From positions 1-21,741 of the forward strand of contig JAZULN010000061.1 in NCBI GenBank assembly GCA_045603125.1: a DNA stretch of 21,741 nt, written 5' to 3'. Positions within the stretch are counted from its first letter, which is position 1. Every line of letters begins with the position of its first letter. The notes under the pieces are model-generated. The model saw only the letters and a program-made list of their open reading frames with translations. It did no database searches and was not told the origin of the DNA. This document shows, one piece after another, positions 1-6,334 of this stretch. This DNA is from CAKSFT01 sp045603125 (GTDB taxonomy: Bacteria > Bacillota > Clostridia > UBA1381). The position numbers were made by a program, and so were the translations under genes.

Positions 1-288
1 GGACAAGAACTTGGCTGGGTTACAGATGTACTATGGGATGAGCAAACAAAGACATATATTTTGCTTATCATAACTGTCGGTGGATATAAGTTGTGGCTGA
101 CAATCAATAAAAAGGTTGCTAAATATTTTGATCCTATGAAATTAGAGAAAAATGCACCCGTATATTTCTGCATCTATCAATGTAGAAAATTCAAAAAAGA
201 TAGAGTCCCATATAACATATACGAAATATGGTATGCACCCGAAGAACTTGAAGGTTATAAGAAACCTGAACCGGTTCAGGAAGACTAA
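1..288 (+). CDS. Hypothetical protein, C-terminal part (partial at window edge)
   Basis: The reading frame is open from base 1 to a TAA stop at 286-288, so this is the last 95 codons of a gene that starts outside the window. The visible part has an aromatic, beta-rich look (stretches such as TYILLIITVGGYKLWL), then a basic patch (CRKFKKDR) and an acidic proline-containing tail ending in VQED. I see no catalytic motif, membrane anchor or zinc site and do not recognise the family. A TTG codon at 61 could serve as a start, but no ribosome binding site precedes it and the frame continues upstream, so truncation by the window edge is the better reading. It lies on the same strand as the mobilization genes, about 140 bases upstream of mobC, and is probably part of the same mobile element. 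Confidence 0.55.
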   Translation, partial: GQELGWVTDVLWDEQTKTYILLIITVGGYKLWLTINKKVAKYFDPMKLEKNAPVYFCIYQCRKFKKDRVPYNIYEIWYAPEELEGYKKPEPVQED

Positions 289-333
289 AGTATGTCCGGT
301 ACTGTAACGAGCAGGGAACTTGTGTACCACAAA

Positions 334-401
334 TTCCGAAAAAGGCGGGACTTCCTTACGGAAATCCTGCCTTTACCCTTTGGGGAGTTCCCCAATTCCC
401 C
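334..401 (+). other. Candidate origin of transfer (hairpin cluster upstream of mobC)
   Basis: This non-coding stretch lies between the partial first gene and the mobC-relaxase genes. It holds an imperfect hairpin with arms at 344-350 (ggcggga) and 365-371 (tcctgcc, one G-U pair). An inner stem pairs 352-355 (ttcc) with 360-363 (ggaa), and 334-338 (ttccg) can compete for 359-363 (cggaa). A second perfect palindrome, tggggagttcccca, follows at 381-394. In mobilizable elements the oriT commonly sits just upstream of the relaxosome accessory and relaxase genes, so position and structure both fit. No nic site was identified. A leader or attenuator hairpin for the operon is the alternative; no good T run follows either stem. 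Confidence 0.4.
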
Positions 402-429
402 CTAAAAATTTATGTCAGGAGTGATAATT

Positions 430-780
430 TTGAAAGAACGAAAAGCACAGTTAAAAACGCGAGTTACCGAAAAGGAAAAGCTTCGCATAGAGAACAAAGC
501 CAAGAAATGCGGCTTACCGGTTTCTGAATATTTGAGAAAGAGAGCTTTGGGATATTCCCCCAAGGCTCTTTTACCTGAAAGCTTTTATGAACTTACAGAA
601 AAGCTCGGTGCTTTATATGAAGCTCTTGGGAGGCTGAACAGTACCGAACTTCAAAAAGCAGTGTTGAAGCTTATTGATGATGTTTATGCAAAGCTTTTAA
701 CAACGGATAAAAGTAATAAGAAAGCGAGGTTGATGACTAAATGGCAACCACGGGATTTTGGCCTGTCAAAGGCTCATTAA
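430..780 (+). CDS. MobC-like relaxosome accessory protein
   Basis: A small basic protein of 116 residues, most likely a DNA-binding relaxosome accessory factor (MobC type) that helps the relaxase act at oriT. After a short lysine/arginine-rich start, the N-terminal half reads like a ribbon-helix-helix domain: a beta-like strand (LKTRVTEKE), a helix rich in K/R/E, then GLPVSEYLRKRAL, the typical 'S-x-Y-L-R' second helix of MobC proteins. The C-terminal half is helical. I chose TTG at 430 because AGGAG at 417-421 lies 8 nt upstream. An in-frame ATG at 412 has no ribosome binding site and would place AGGAG inside the gene. The last 40 bases overlap the start of the relaxase gene, suggesting coupled translation. 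The family call rests on fold pattern and position, not a diagnostic motif. Confidence 0.7.
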   Translation: MKERKAQLKTRVTEKEKLRIENKAKKCGLPVSEYLRKRALGYSPKALLPESFYELTEKLGALYEALGRLNSTELQKAVLKLIDDVYAKLLTTDKSNKKARLMTKWQPRDFGLSKAH

Positions 781-2114
781 AAGATGTTGTAAAATATGCA
801 GAAAACCCTGACAAGACCACTAATCCAAAATATCTTGATGATGACTTGGCAGCGGTGCTTAAATATGTATCAAATGATGATAAAACAGATATGCAATTAT
901 TTGTCGGAGCAATCAACTGTCCACCCGTAAGAGCCTATGAACAAATGATGGCAACAAAACGGCGATACGGAAAAACGGGCGGTAATGTAGCATATCACGG
1001 GTATCAAAGTTTCAAGTCAGGAGAGGTTACTCCCGAAGAAGCATTTGAGATTGGTATGAAGACTGCACGGCGTATGTGGGGCAAGGAATACGAAATCGTT
1101 GTTACTACTCATTTAAACACTGATAATCTCCACAACCATTTTGTTATAAATTCCGTATCATTTAAAACAGGACTAAAGTTTGAAAATCATATTTCAGACC
1201 ATAAACTCCTGCGAGAAATATCCGATGAGATATGCAAGGAATACGGAAAATCAGTTCTTGAAAATGCTGACTTTTACAATGGTGACAGAAATGCATATTG
1301 GGTACATAAGCACGGTGGTAAAACTCGCAGAGATATTCTCCGTGAGGATGTTGATGATGCAATAAATAATTCTGCAAGCTATGTGGAGTTTGTGGCTCTT
1401 ATGAAACATAAGGGATATGTCTTTTCACGTTCTGAGGCAACAGACCATCCATCTGTTAAAGCTCCCTCTTGGGAAAAAGCAATCCGTTTTGACAGATTGG
1501 GAAATGAGTATAAAAAGGACAGTATTTTAGAAAGAATCAGAGAAACGGGCAACCGTGCTCATTTTAATCAGTTCAGCGAACCATATAAGAAAACAAAAGC
1601 CAAGTATCGTCAAACACCACTTAAAGAACTTGAGTATCAACTGCGGCGTGTAAAATATATGGATACGCTTGAAGCTCTGTTTTATTTGTTTATGGAGCTA
1701 TTAAAGCCAAGCACCCCTGCACCGAAATACACACCGCCGTTATCTCCAGAGCTAAGGCAGGAATTAAGAAAACTCGAACAATATCAAAAGCAATTCAGGC
1801 TCTTGCACGATGAGAATATCAACACCGTGCCGGAGCTTGAAGCATTTATAGGTAATTTATCAAAGCAGATATCCAAGCTTGAGGAAGAACGTTCAAAGAC
1901 GGATAACAAACGCAGACGAGCTAAAACCGTTGAGGATAAAGATATGTATTTGTCCGAAATCAGGGGTATATCTGCACAAATAAAACCTATACGGGATAAG
2001 CTCAAAATCGCAAAAGCTACTTTGAAAACTGTACCGAAAGTGCAACACTTACTTGATATTGAACGGGAAATGGAAAGAAAAATTGAAAATAGAAATAAGG
2101 AGAAATCACGATGA
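741..2114 (+). CDS. Relaxase/mobilization nuclease, MOBP-type
   Basis: This 457-residue protein should nick one strand at the element's oriT, stay covalently attached, and pilot the DNA into a recipient. The relaxase domain fills about residues 10-160. It includes an early tyrosine (Y19 in KYAENPDKT), the likely nucleophile by analogy with other Gram-positive MOBP enzymes, a YHGYQSF segment, and the metal-binding His triad in HLNTDNLHNHFVIN (H124, H131, H133). The C-terminal third is highly charged and probably coiled coil (about 340-457). A GCGAGG-type ribosome binding site sits inside the end of mobC. The stop overlaps the start of the ParB-like gene by four bases (ATGA), so the genes are translationally coupled. 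The length is typical for mobilizable elements of Clostridia and no inactivating change is visible. Confidence 0.92.
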   Translation: MATTGFWPVKGSLKDVVKYAENPDKTTNPKYLDDDLAAVLKYVSNDDKTDMQLFVGAINCPPVRAYEQMMATKRRYGKTGGNVAYHGYQSFKSGEVTPEEAFEIGMKTARRMWGKEYEIVVTTHLNTDNLHNHFVINSVSFKTGLKFENHISDHKLLREISDEICKEYGKSVLENADFYNGDRNAYWVHKHGGKTRRDILREDVDDAINNSASYVEFVALMKHKGYVFSRSEATDHPSVKAPSWEKAIRFDRLGNEYKKDSILERIRETGNRAHFNQFSEPYKKTKAKYRQTPLKELEYQLRRVKYMDTLEALFYLFMELLKPSTPAPKYTPPLSPELRQELRKLEQYQKQFRLLHDENINTVPELEAFIGNLSKQISKLEEERSKTDNKRRRAKTVEDKDMYLSEIRGISAQIKPIRDKLKIAKATLKTVPKVQHLLDIEREMERKIENRNKEKSR

Positions 2115-2968
2115 AAAATATTCAAAAAATTGATGTAACAAAATTAAAGGAATTTCAGAACCATCCTTACAAGGTAAAGCACGATGATGAAATGGAAATG
2201 CTGATTGAGAGCATAAAGGAGCACGGAATTTTATCTCCTATCATCGTCAGACCACTTGAAAATGATGAATACGAAATAATCTCAGGGCATCGTAGATTAT
2301 TTGCAAGTAAACGGGCAGGACTTGCAGAAGTACCTGCTCTTGTTATTGAAATGGACAGAGACAATGCCGCAATAGCACTTGTTGACAGTAATCTTCACAG
2401 AGATAACATTTCACCAAGCGAGAAAGCCTTTGCCTACAAATTAAAAATGGAAGCAATGAGCAGACAAGGACACAGGACAGATTTAACTTCGGGACAACTT
2501 GTCCCAAAGTCGGATGACAACAGAACATCTGCTGAAATCGGTGAGCCATACGGAGAAAGCTATAAGACAGTACAAAGATACATACGGCTTACTTATCTAC
2601 ACCCGAAGCTATTGGAATATGTGGACGAAGGTCGAATTGCATTTACTCCGGCAGTTGAGCTTTCATACCTTAATGACATTGAGCAACAAGACTTAATACA
2701 AACCATTGAGAGCGAGGATTGCACACCATCATTATCTCAGGCGGTGCGTATGAAAAAGCTAAGTCAGGCAGGAGAGCTTGACGATGATAAAATCCTTGAA
2801 ATTATGTCAGAAGAAAAAGCGAACCAAAAGGAACGAATTAAAATTCCAACAGAAAAATTGAGGAAATACTTTCCCAAGAATTACAGCACATCACAAATAG
2901 AGGAAGCAATTATTAAGATGTGCGAAGCAAATTATAAACGCAGGCAGAAGCAGCAACCCGAAAGGTAA
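2111..2968 (+). CDS. ParB/RepB/Spo0J-family partition-like protein
   Basis: This 285-residue protein has the ParB N-terminal nucleotide-binding domain (about 5-100). It includes GHRR at residues 59-62, equivalent to the GERR box that contacts CTP in ParB clamps, and NLHRDNISPSEKA, the second conserved box. A helix-turn-helix region follows at about 135-165 (TSAEIGEPYGESYKTVQRYI). The C-terminal part is charged and ends in a short domain unlike the dimerization domain of chromosomal ParB. AAGGAG at 2097-2102 precedes the ATG, which overlaps the relaxase stop. No ParA ATPase gene lies next to it in the window. Its job is therefore uncertain: it may stabilise the excised circle, act in the relaxosome, or regulate transcription. 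ParB-like genes next to relaxases are common in clostridial mobile elements. Confidence 0.87.
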   Translation: MKNIQKIDVTKLKEFQNHPYKVKHDDEMEMLIESIKEHGILSPIIVRPLENDEYEIISGHRRLFASKRAGLAEVPALVIEMDRDNAAIALVDSNLHRDNISPSEKAFAYKLKMEAMSRQGHRTDLTSGQLVPKSDDNRTSAEIGEPYGESYKTVQRYIRLTYLHPKLLEYVDEGRIAFTPAVELSYLNDIEQQDLIQTIESEDCTPSLSQAVRMKKLSQAGELDDDKILEIMSEEKANQKERIKIPTEKLRKYFPKNYSTSQIEEAIIKMCEANYKRRQKQQPER

Positions 2969-2979
2969 GGTGAATTTAT

Positions 2980-3237
2980 ATGGTAAAGAAAATATCAATA
3001 CAACCTGTTCCAATTATTGTGGTTGATAGAGCAAAAGTTGATGAAAATGAGAGCTTTGAAAACCTCAAATACTACCTTGATACCAACAAAAGGCAACGGT
3101 ATGAAATAAAATATCCGCTTGACGAGCTTAATTTCACAACTAAAATCGGCAATACGGAATATGAGGTGTCAACAAACTTTGATATATCTGGAAAACAAAC
3201 ATTATTAGAACAGTTCAAAAAACTCATACTTTCATAA
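2980..3237 (+). CDS. TnpW-family transposon-encoded protein
   Basis: A small protein of 85 residues. Its C-terminal part (about 47-85), with FTTKIGNTEYEVSTNF followed by a helix ending in QFKKLIL, matches my recollection of the TnpW family found on Tn4451-like elements: a 'KIG-x-T-x-Y-x-V' strand pair, then a short 'L-x-x-K-x-K-x-L-I' helix. The first 45 residues form an extra N-terminal segment without a motif I know. The molecular function of TnpW is not established as far as I know. The gene starts 11 bases after the ParB-like stop, with GGTAAGGTG as a ribosome binding site partly formed by the end of that gene, so it is probably the last gene of the mobilization operon. It immediately precedes the recombinase promoter, which supports the family call. 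Confidence 0.72.
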   Translation: MVKKISIQPVPIIVVDRAKVDENESFENLKYYLDTNKRQRYEIKYPLDELNFTTKIGNTEYEVSTNFDISGKQTLLEQFKKLILS

Positions 3238-3239
3238 AA

Positions 3240-3268
3240 TTGTAGAACTTTGTCAGGCATTGTATAAT
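3240..3268 (+). promoter_or_regulatory. Probable promoter of the recombinase gene
   Basis: A -35 like TTGTAG (3240-3245) and a consensus -10 TATAAT (3263-3268) are separated by 17 bases. The -10 box lies inside the left arm of an inverted repeat, which suggests control of this promoter by a DNA-binding protein. The recombinase ATG is 53 bases beyond the -10 box. Confidence 0.65.
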
Positions 3269-3288
3269 GAATACACCTTATGCAATGC
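3257..3288. repeat. 11-bp inverted repeat overlapping the recombinase promoter
   Basis: The arms gcattgtataa (3257-3267) and ttatgcaatgc (3278-3288) are inverted copies with a single mismatch, which is a G-U pair in RNA. The spacer is 10 bases. The left arm contains most of the -10 box and the right arm covers the likely start of transcription and early leader. This arrangement is typical of an operator. Confidence 0.7.
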
Positions 3289-3321
3289 TCGGTTTAGTTT
3301 AGGAAGGAGAATCAGAATAAA

Positions 3322-4992
3322 ATGAAAAAACAAACCGAAAGCATAGAAAAAATTACCGCCCTCTATTGCAGACTCTCACAAGATGACGGCATAGACGGCG
3401 AAAGCAACAGTATATCTAACCAAAAGGAAATCTTGATGCAATATGCAAAGCAGCATAAATTACCGAACCCTCGTTTCTTTGTGGATGATGGTATTTCAGG
3501 CACTACCTTTGAAAGAAACGGTTTCAAAGAAATGCAAGCACTTGCAGAAGCAGGTCAGGTTGCAACAATCGTTGTAAAAGACTTATCCCGTTTCGGCAGA
3601 AACTATCTTGAAGTTGGTAAATATCTTGAAATAACATATCCTACACTTGGTATAAGGTTTATTGCCATCCAGGAAAATGTTGATACCTCTCAAAGTGGTG
3701 GCACAGAAATGATGCCATTTCATAACATTTTTAATGAATGGTATGCTGCACAGACAAGCAAGAAAATCCGTGCCGTATGGAGATCTAAATCTGATAAGGG
3801 TGAAAGGGTTTCATCAGCAGTTCCTTATGGATATATGAAATCGTCAGATGATTCAAAGCAATGGATAATTGATGATGCTGTTGCAGACAATGTTCGATAT
3901 ATCTTCAGATTATGTCTTGAAGGTCTTGGACCAACTAAAATTGCGAGAAGGCTTGAACAAGAAAAAATTATGACACCTACCGCATATTACCTATCCGTAG
4001 GCAGACCTACATCAAACAAATTGCAAAAAGGAATTTACCAATGGTCTGAAAATAGCGTGAATCATATTTTGGAAAATATACAATACACGGGATGCACAGT
4101 TAATTTCAAGACATCGGTACTGAGCTATAAAGTACATAAGACAATTTATAATGATGAAAATGATTGGCAGATTATCCCGAATACTCAGGAAGCAATTATT
4201 GATGAAGATACATGGAACAGAGTTCAGGAATTAAAGAAACACAGAAGGAGAAACACCGTGACGGGAAGAACGAGTTTGTTTTCAGGACTTGCATATTGTG
4301 CGGATTGTGGTTCAAAACTTTATTTTTGTGCTTCAAAAAGCATTGATAAAGATGCAGAATTTTTCAGATGTTCACAATATAAGGACAACAGAGGCAAATG
4401 CACAATACACTTTATCCGAAATGTTGTGCTTGAAGAATTGGTTTTGACTGCAATAAAGAATGTAGCTGAATATATAAGTCAGTTCGAGCCGGTGTTCCTT
4501 TACTTGTTTGCAAAGCAACACAAATTGAGCAAACAACACAATCTGAAGATAGCAAAGCAAAATCTTGAATTAGCCAAAAATCGTATTGCAGAAATTGATC
4601 GTGTGCTTACAAAACTTTATGAGGATAATGCACTTGGGAAAATATCTGATGAGCGATTTGAAAGGTTATCTTCGACTTATGAGCTTGAGCAAAAGGAACT
4701 TTGTGAAGCCATTTCAAAGGCGGAGCAGGATATTGAAAATGCCGAACAAGAGAATGTTGATTTGAAAGTTTTTCTGCAAACGATACGGCAATGCACTGAT
4801 TTAAAAGAGCTTACACCGACTATCGTAAACACCCTGATAAAAAGAATAGATGTCCATAACCCCGATGAAAAATTCAAACATCGCAGAGTTAAAATAGACA
4901 TCTACTTCACGGCAGTAGGACTAATCAGCATACCTGATGAAAAAGAACTACTTGCTTTAATGGATGAAATACGCAATGAAAGAAGTGCGTAA
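3322..4992 (+). CDS. Large serine recombinase (TnpX-type, DUF4368 class)
   Basis: This 556-residue recombinase should excise and integrate the element through a phosphoserine intermediate. The catalytic domain (about 10-155) shows YCRLSQDD with nucleophile S19 and the arginine-bearing DLSRFGRN at 87-94 (R90, R93). A recombinase DNA-binding domain follows (about 180-300), then a zinc ribbon with C326, C329, C350 and C360. A long coiled coil spans about 400-480. The C-terminal segment resembles the DUF4368 tail common in these enzymes. It is shorter than Tn4451 TnpX (about 707 residues, from memory) but normal for this subclass. GGAAGGAG lies 12 bases before the ATG. It has its own promoter and a strong terminator. 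As in related elements, the gene sits at the element end, here facing the 3' end of ahcY. All catalytic features seen are intact. Confidence 0.94.
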   Translation: MKKQTESIEKITALYCRLSQDDGIDGESNSISNQKEILMQYAKQHKLPNPRFFVDDGISGTTFERNGFKEMQALAEAGQVATIVVKDLSRFGRNYLEVGKYLEITYPTLGIRFIAIQENVDTSQSGGTEMMPFHNIFNEWYAAQTSKKIRAVWRSKSDKGERVSSAVPYGYMKSSDDSKQWIIDDAVADNVRYIFRLCLEGLGPTKIARRLEQEKIMTPTAYYLSVGRPTSNKLQKGIYQWSENSVNHILENIQYTGCTVNFKTSVLSYKVHKTIYNDENDWQIIPNTQEAIIDEDTWNRVQELKKHRRRNTVTGRTSLFSGLAYCADCGSKLYFCASKSIDKDAEFFRCSQYKDNRGKCTIHFIRNVVLEELVLTAIKNVAEYISQFEPVFLYLFAKQHKLSKQHNLKIAKQNLELAKNRIAEIDRVLTKLYEDNALGKISDERFERLSSTYELEQKELCEAISKAEQDIENAEQENVDLKVFLQTIRQCTDLKELTPTIVNTLIKRIDVHNPDEKFKHRRVKIDIYFTAVGLISIPDEKELLALMDEIRNERSA

Positions 4993-5000
4993 AAATGGAC

Positions 5001-5040
5001 TAAGCGGTGCAACCGCAATAGTTACACCGCTTATTTTTTT
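5001..5040 (+). terminator. Intrinsic terminator of the recombinase gene
   Basis: A perfect 9-bp stem (taagcggtg at 5001-5009, caccgctta at 5025-5033) extends to 13 nt per arm with one mismatch and is followed directly by seven Ts. It starts 8 bases after the recombinase stop. On the minus strand the trailing T run is weak (catttttac), so it may stop ahcY transcription only partly. Confidence 0.9.
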
Positions 5041-5087
5041 AATGTCCTTAGCAACCCGACGCTTTTGCATCAGGTGTTTTACTAATC

Positions 5088-6332
5088 TCACACATTCCAA
5101 CTATTTACATATTCCTCTTGCTCAGGGGATAACTTATCGATTGATAAACCGCTAAAGGAAAGCAATCTTTGGGCCATAGCATTGTCAATCTCCTCGGGGA
5201 CATTGTTAATCATAGCATCTAATTTGCCTTTTGTCTTTGCAATGTGCATAACGCTCATGGCTTGAATTGCAAAGCTCATATCCATAATCTCCGCCGGATG
5301 CCCGTCGCCGGCAGCAAGATTTACAAGCCTGCCCTCGGCTAAAACATTCAGAACTTTTCCGTCCGGCATGGTGTAACCCATAATGTTTGCGCGTTGCTCG
5401 CTGATGTCAACCGCCATTTTCTCAAGGTCGGGGAGATTGATTTCCACATTAAAGTGCCCTGCATTACACATAATTGCCCCGTCTTTCATGTTTTCAAAAA
5501 TTTTCTTGGTTAATACGTCTTTACATCCGGTAACGGTAACAAAGAAATCACCTAAAGGTGCAGCATCAATCATCTTCATAACCGAGAACCCGTCCATTTT
5601 TGCTTCTAATGCTTTAATCGGGTCGATTTCTGTGACAATTACCTTAGCCCCCAAGCCTTTTGCACGCATTGCAACGCCCTTTCCACACCAACCGTATCCG
5701 GCAACAACTACAGTTTTTCCGGCAACAATCAGGTTGGTTGTGCGGTTAATTCCGTCCCATACCGACTGTCCTGTGCCGTAACGGTTGTCGAATAGATATT
5801 TACAACGTGCGTTATTTACCAAAATCATCGGGAACCTCAATCCGCCGTCACGGTCCATAGCAATCAGCCTTGTAATGCCGGTGGTGGTTTCCTCACATCC
5901 GCCAAGGACATTTCCTAAAAGTTCGGGGTATTCGTTGTGAATCATATTAACCAAATCACCACCGTCATCTACGATGATGTTTGGCCCGATTTTTATAGCC
6001 TCGGATAGGTGGTCGTGGTATTCGTCGGCTGTGCAGTTATGCCATGCAAATACATTTAGTCCTCCATTTACTAACGCCGCTGCCACATCGTCTTGAGTGG
6101 AGAGTGGGTTTGAGCCGGTTACATACATTTCAGCTCCGCATGATGCCAAAACCCGGCATAGATATGCGGTTTTTGCCTCTAGGTGGATAGAGAGTGCAAC
6201 CTTCATGCCGGAAAGCGGCTTGGTTTTAGAAAATTCCTCCTCTATACTTCTTAAAAGCGGCATATTTCTCTTAACCCATTGAATTTTCTTCTCGCCGCTT
6301 TCAGCTAAATTTAAATCTCTGATTTTGCTCAT
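5088..6332 (-). CDS. ahcY: AhcY-family hydrolase: S-adenosyl- or S-inosylhomocysteine hydrolase
   Basis: A 414-residue NAD-dependent hydrolase that splits a nucleosylhomocysteine into homocysteine and a nucleoside, recycling the by-product of SAM-dependent methylation. Conserved elements are D122-D123 in VDDGGDL, E147/E148-T149 in GGCEETT, K178 and D182 in the catalytic segment, the NAD-binding glycine loop GYGWCGKG (212-219), NAGHF, and GHP near the C-terminus. The usual nucleobase motif H-x-T-x-E/Q is H50-L-E52-A-K54 here. In human AHCY the last position (E59) contacts the adenine amino group. The lysine resembles the archaeal/Thermotoga-type enzymes, of which the Methanocaldococcus jannaschii member is reported to be specific for S-inosylhomocysteine. 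The gene follows mtaD with only 2 bases between; AGAGGA near the mtaD end is the ribosome binding site. The family is certain; the preferred substrate is inferred. Confidence 0.93.
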   Translation of the reverse strand: MSKIRDLNLAESGEKKIQWVKRNMPLLRSIEEEFSKTKPLSGMKVALSIHLEAKTAYLCRVLASCGAEMYVTGSNPLSTQDDVAAALVNGGLNVFAWHNCTADEYHDHLSEAIKIGPNIIVDDGGDLVNMIHNEYPELLGNVLGGCEETTTGITRLIAMDRDGGLRFPMILVNNARCKYLFDNRYGTGQSVWDGINRTTNLIVAGKTVVVAGYGWCGKGVAMRAKGLGAKVIVTEIDPIKALEAKMDGFSVMKMIDAAPLGDFFVTVTGCKDVLTKKIFENMKDGAIMCNAGHFNVEINLPDLEKMAVDISEQRANIMGYTMPDGKVLNVLAEGRLVNLAAGDGHPAEIMDMSFAIQAMSVMHIAKTKGKLDAMINNVPEEIDNAMAQRLLSFSGLSIDKLSPEQEEYVNSWNV

Positions 6333-6334
6333 AT

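Noticed and set aside
412..432. ATG at 412 as the mobC start.
   Set aside because: No ribosome binding site precedes it, while AGGAG at 417-421 is ideally placed for TTG at 430.
5383..5781. Open frame on the plus strand within ahcY.
   Set aside because: The minus-strand frame encodes intact AhcY motifs throughout; the plus frame has no recognisable content.
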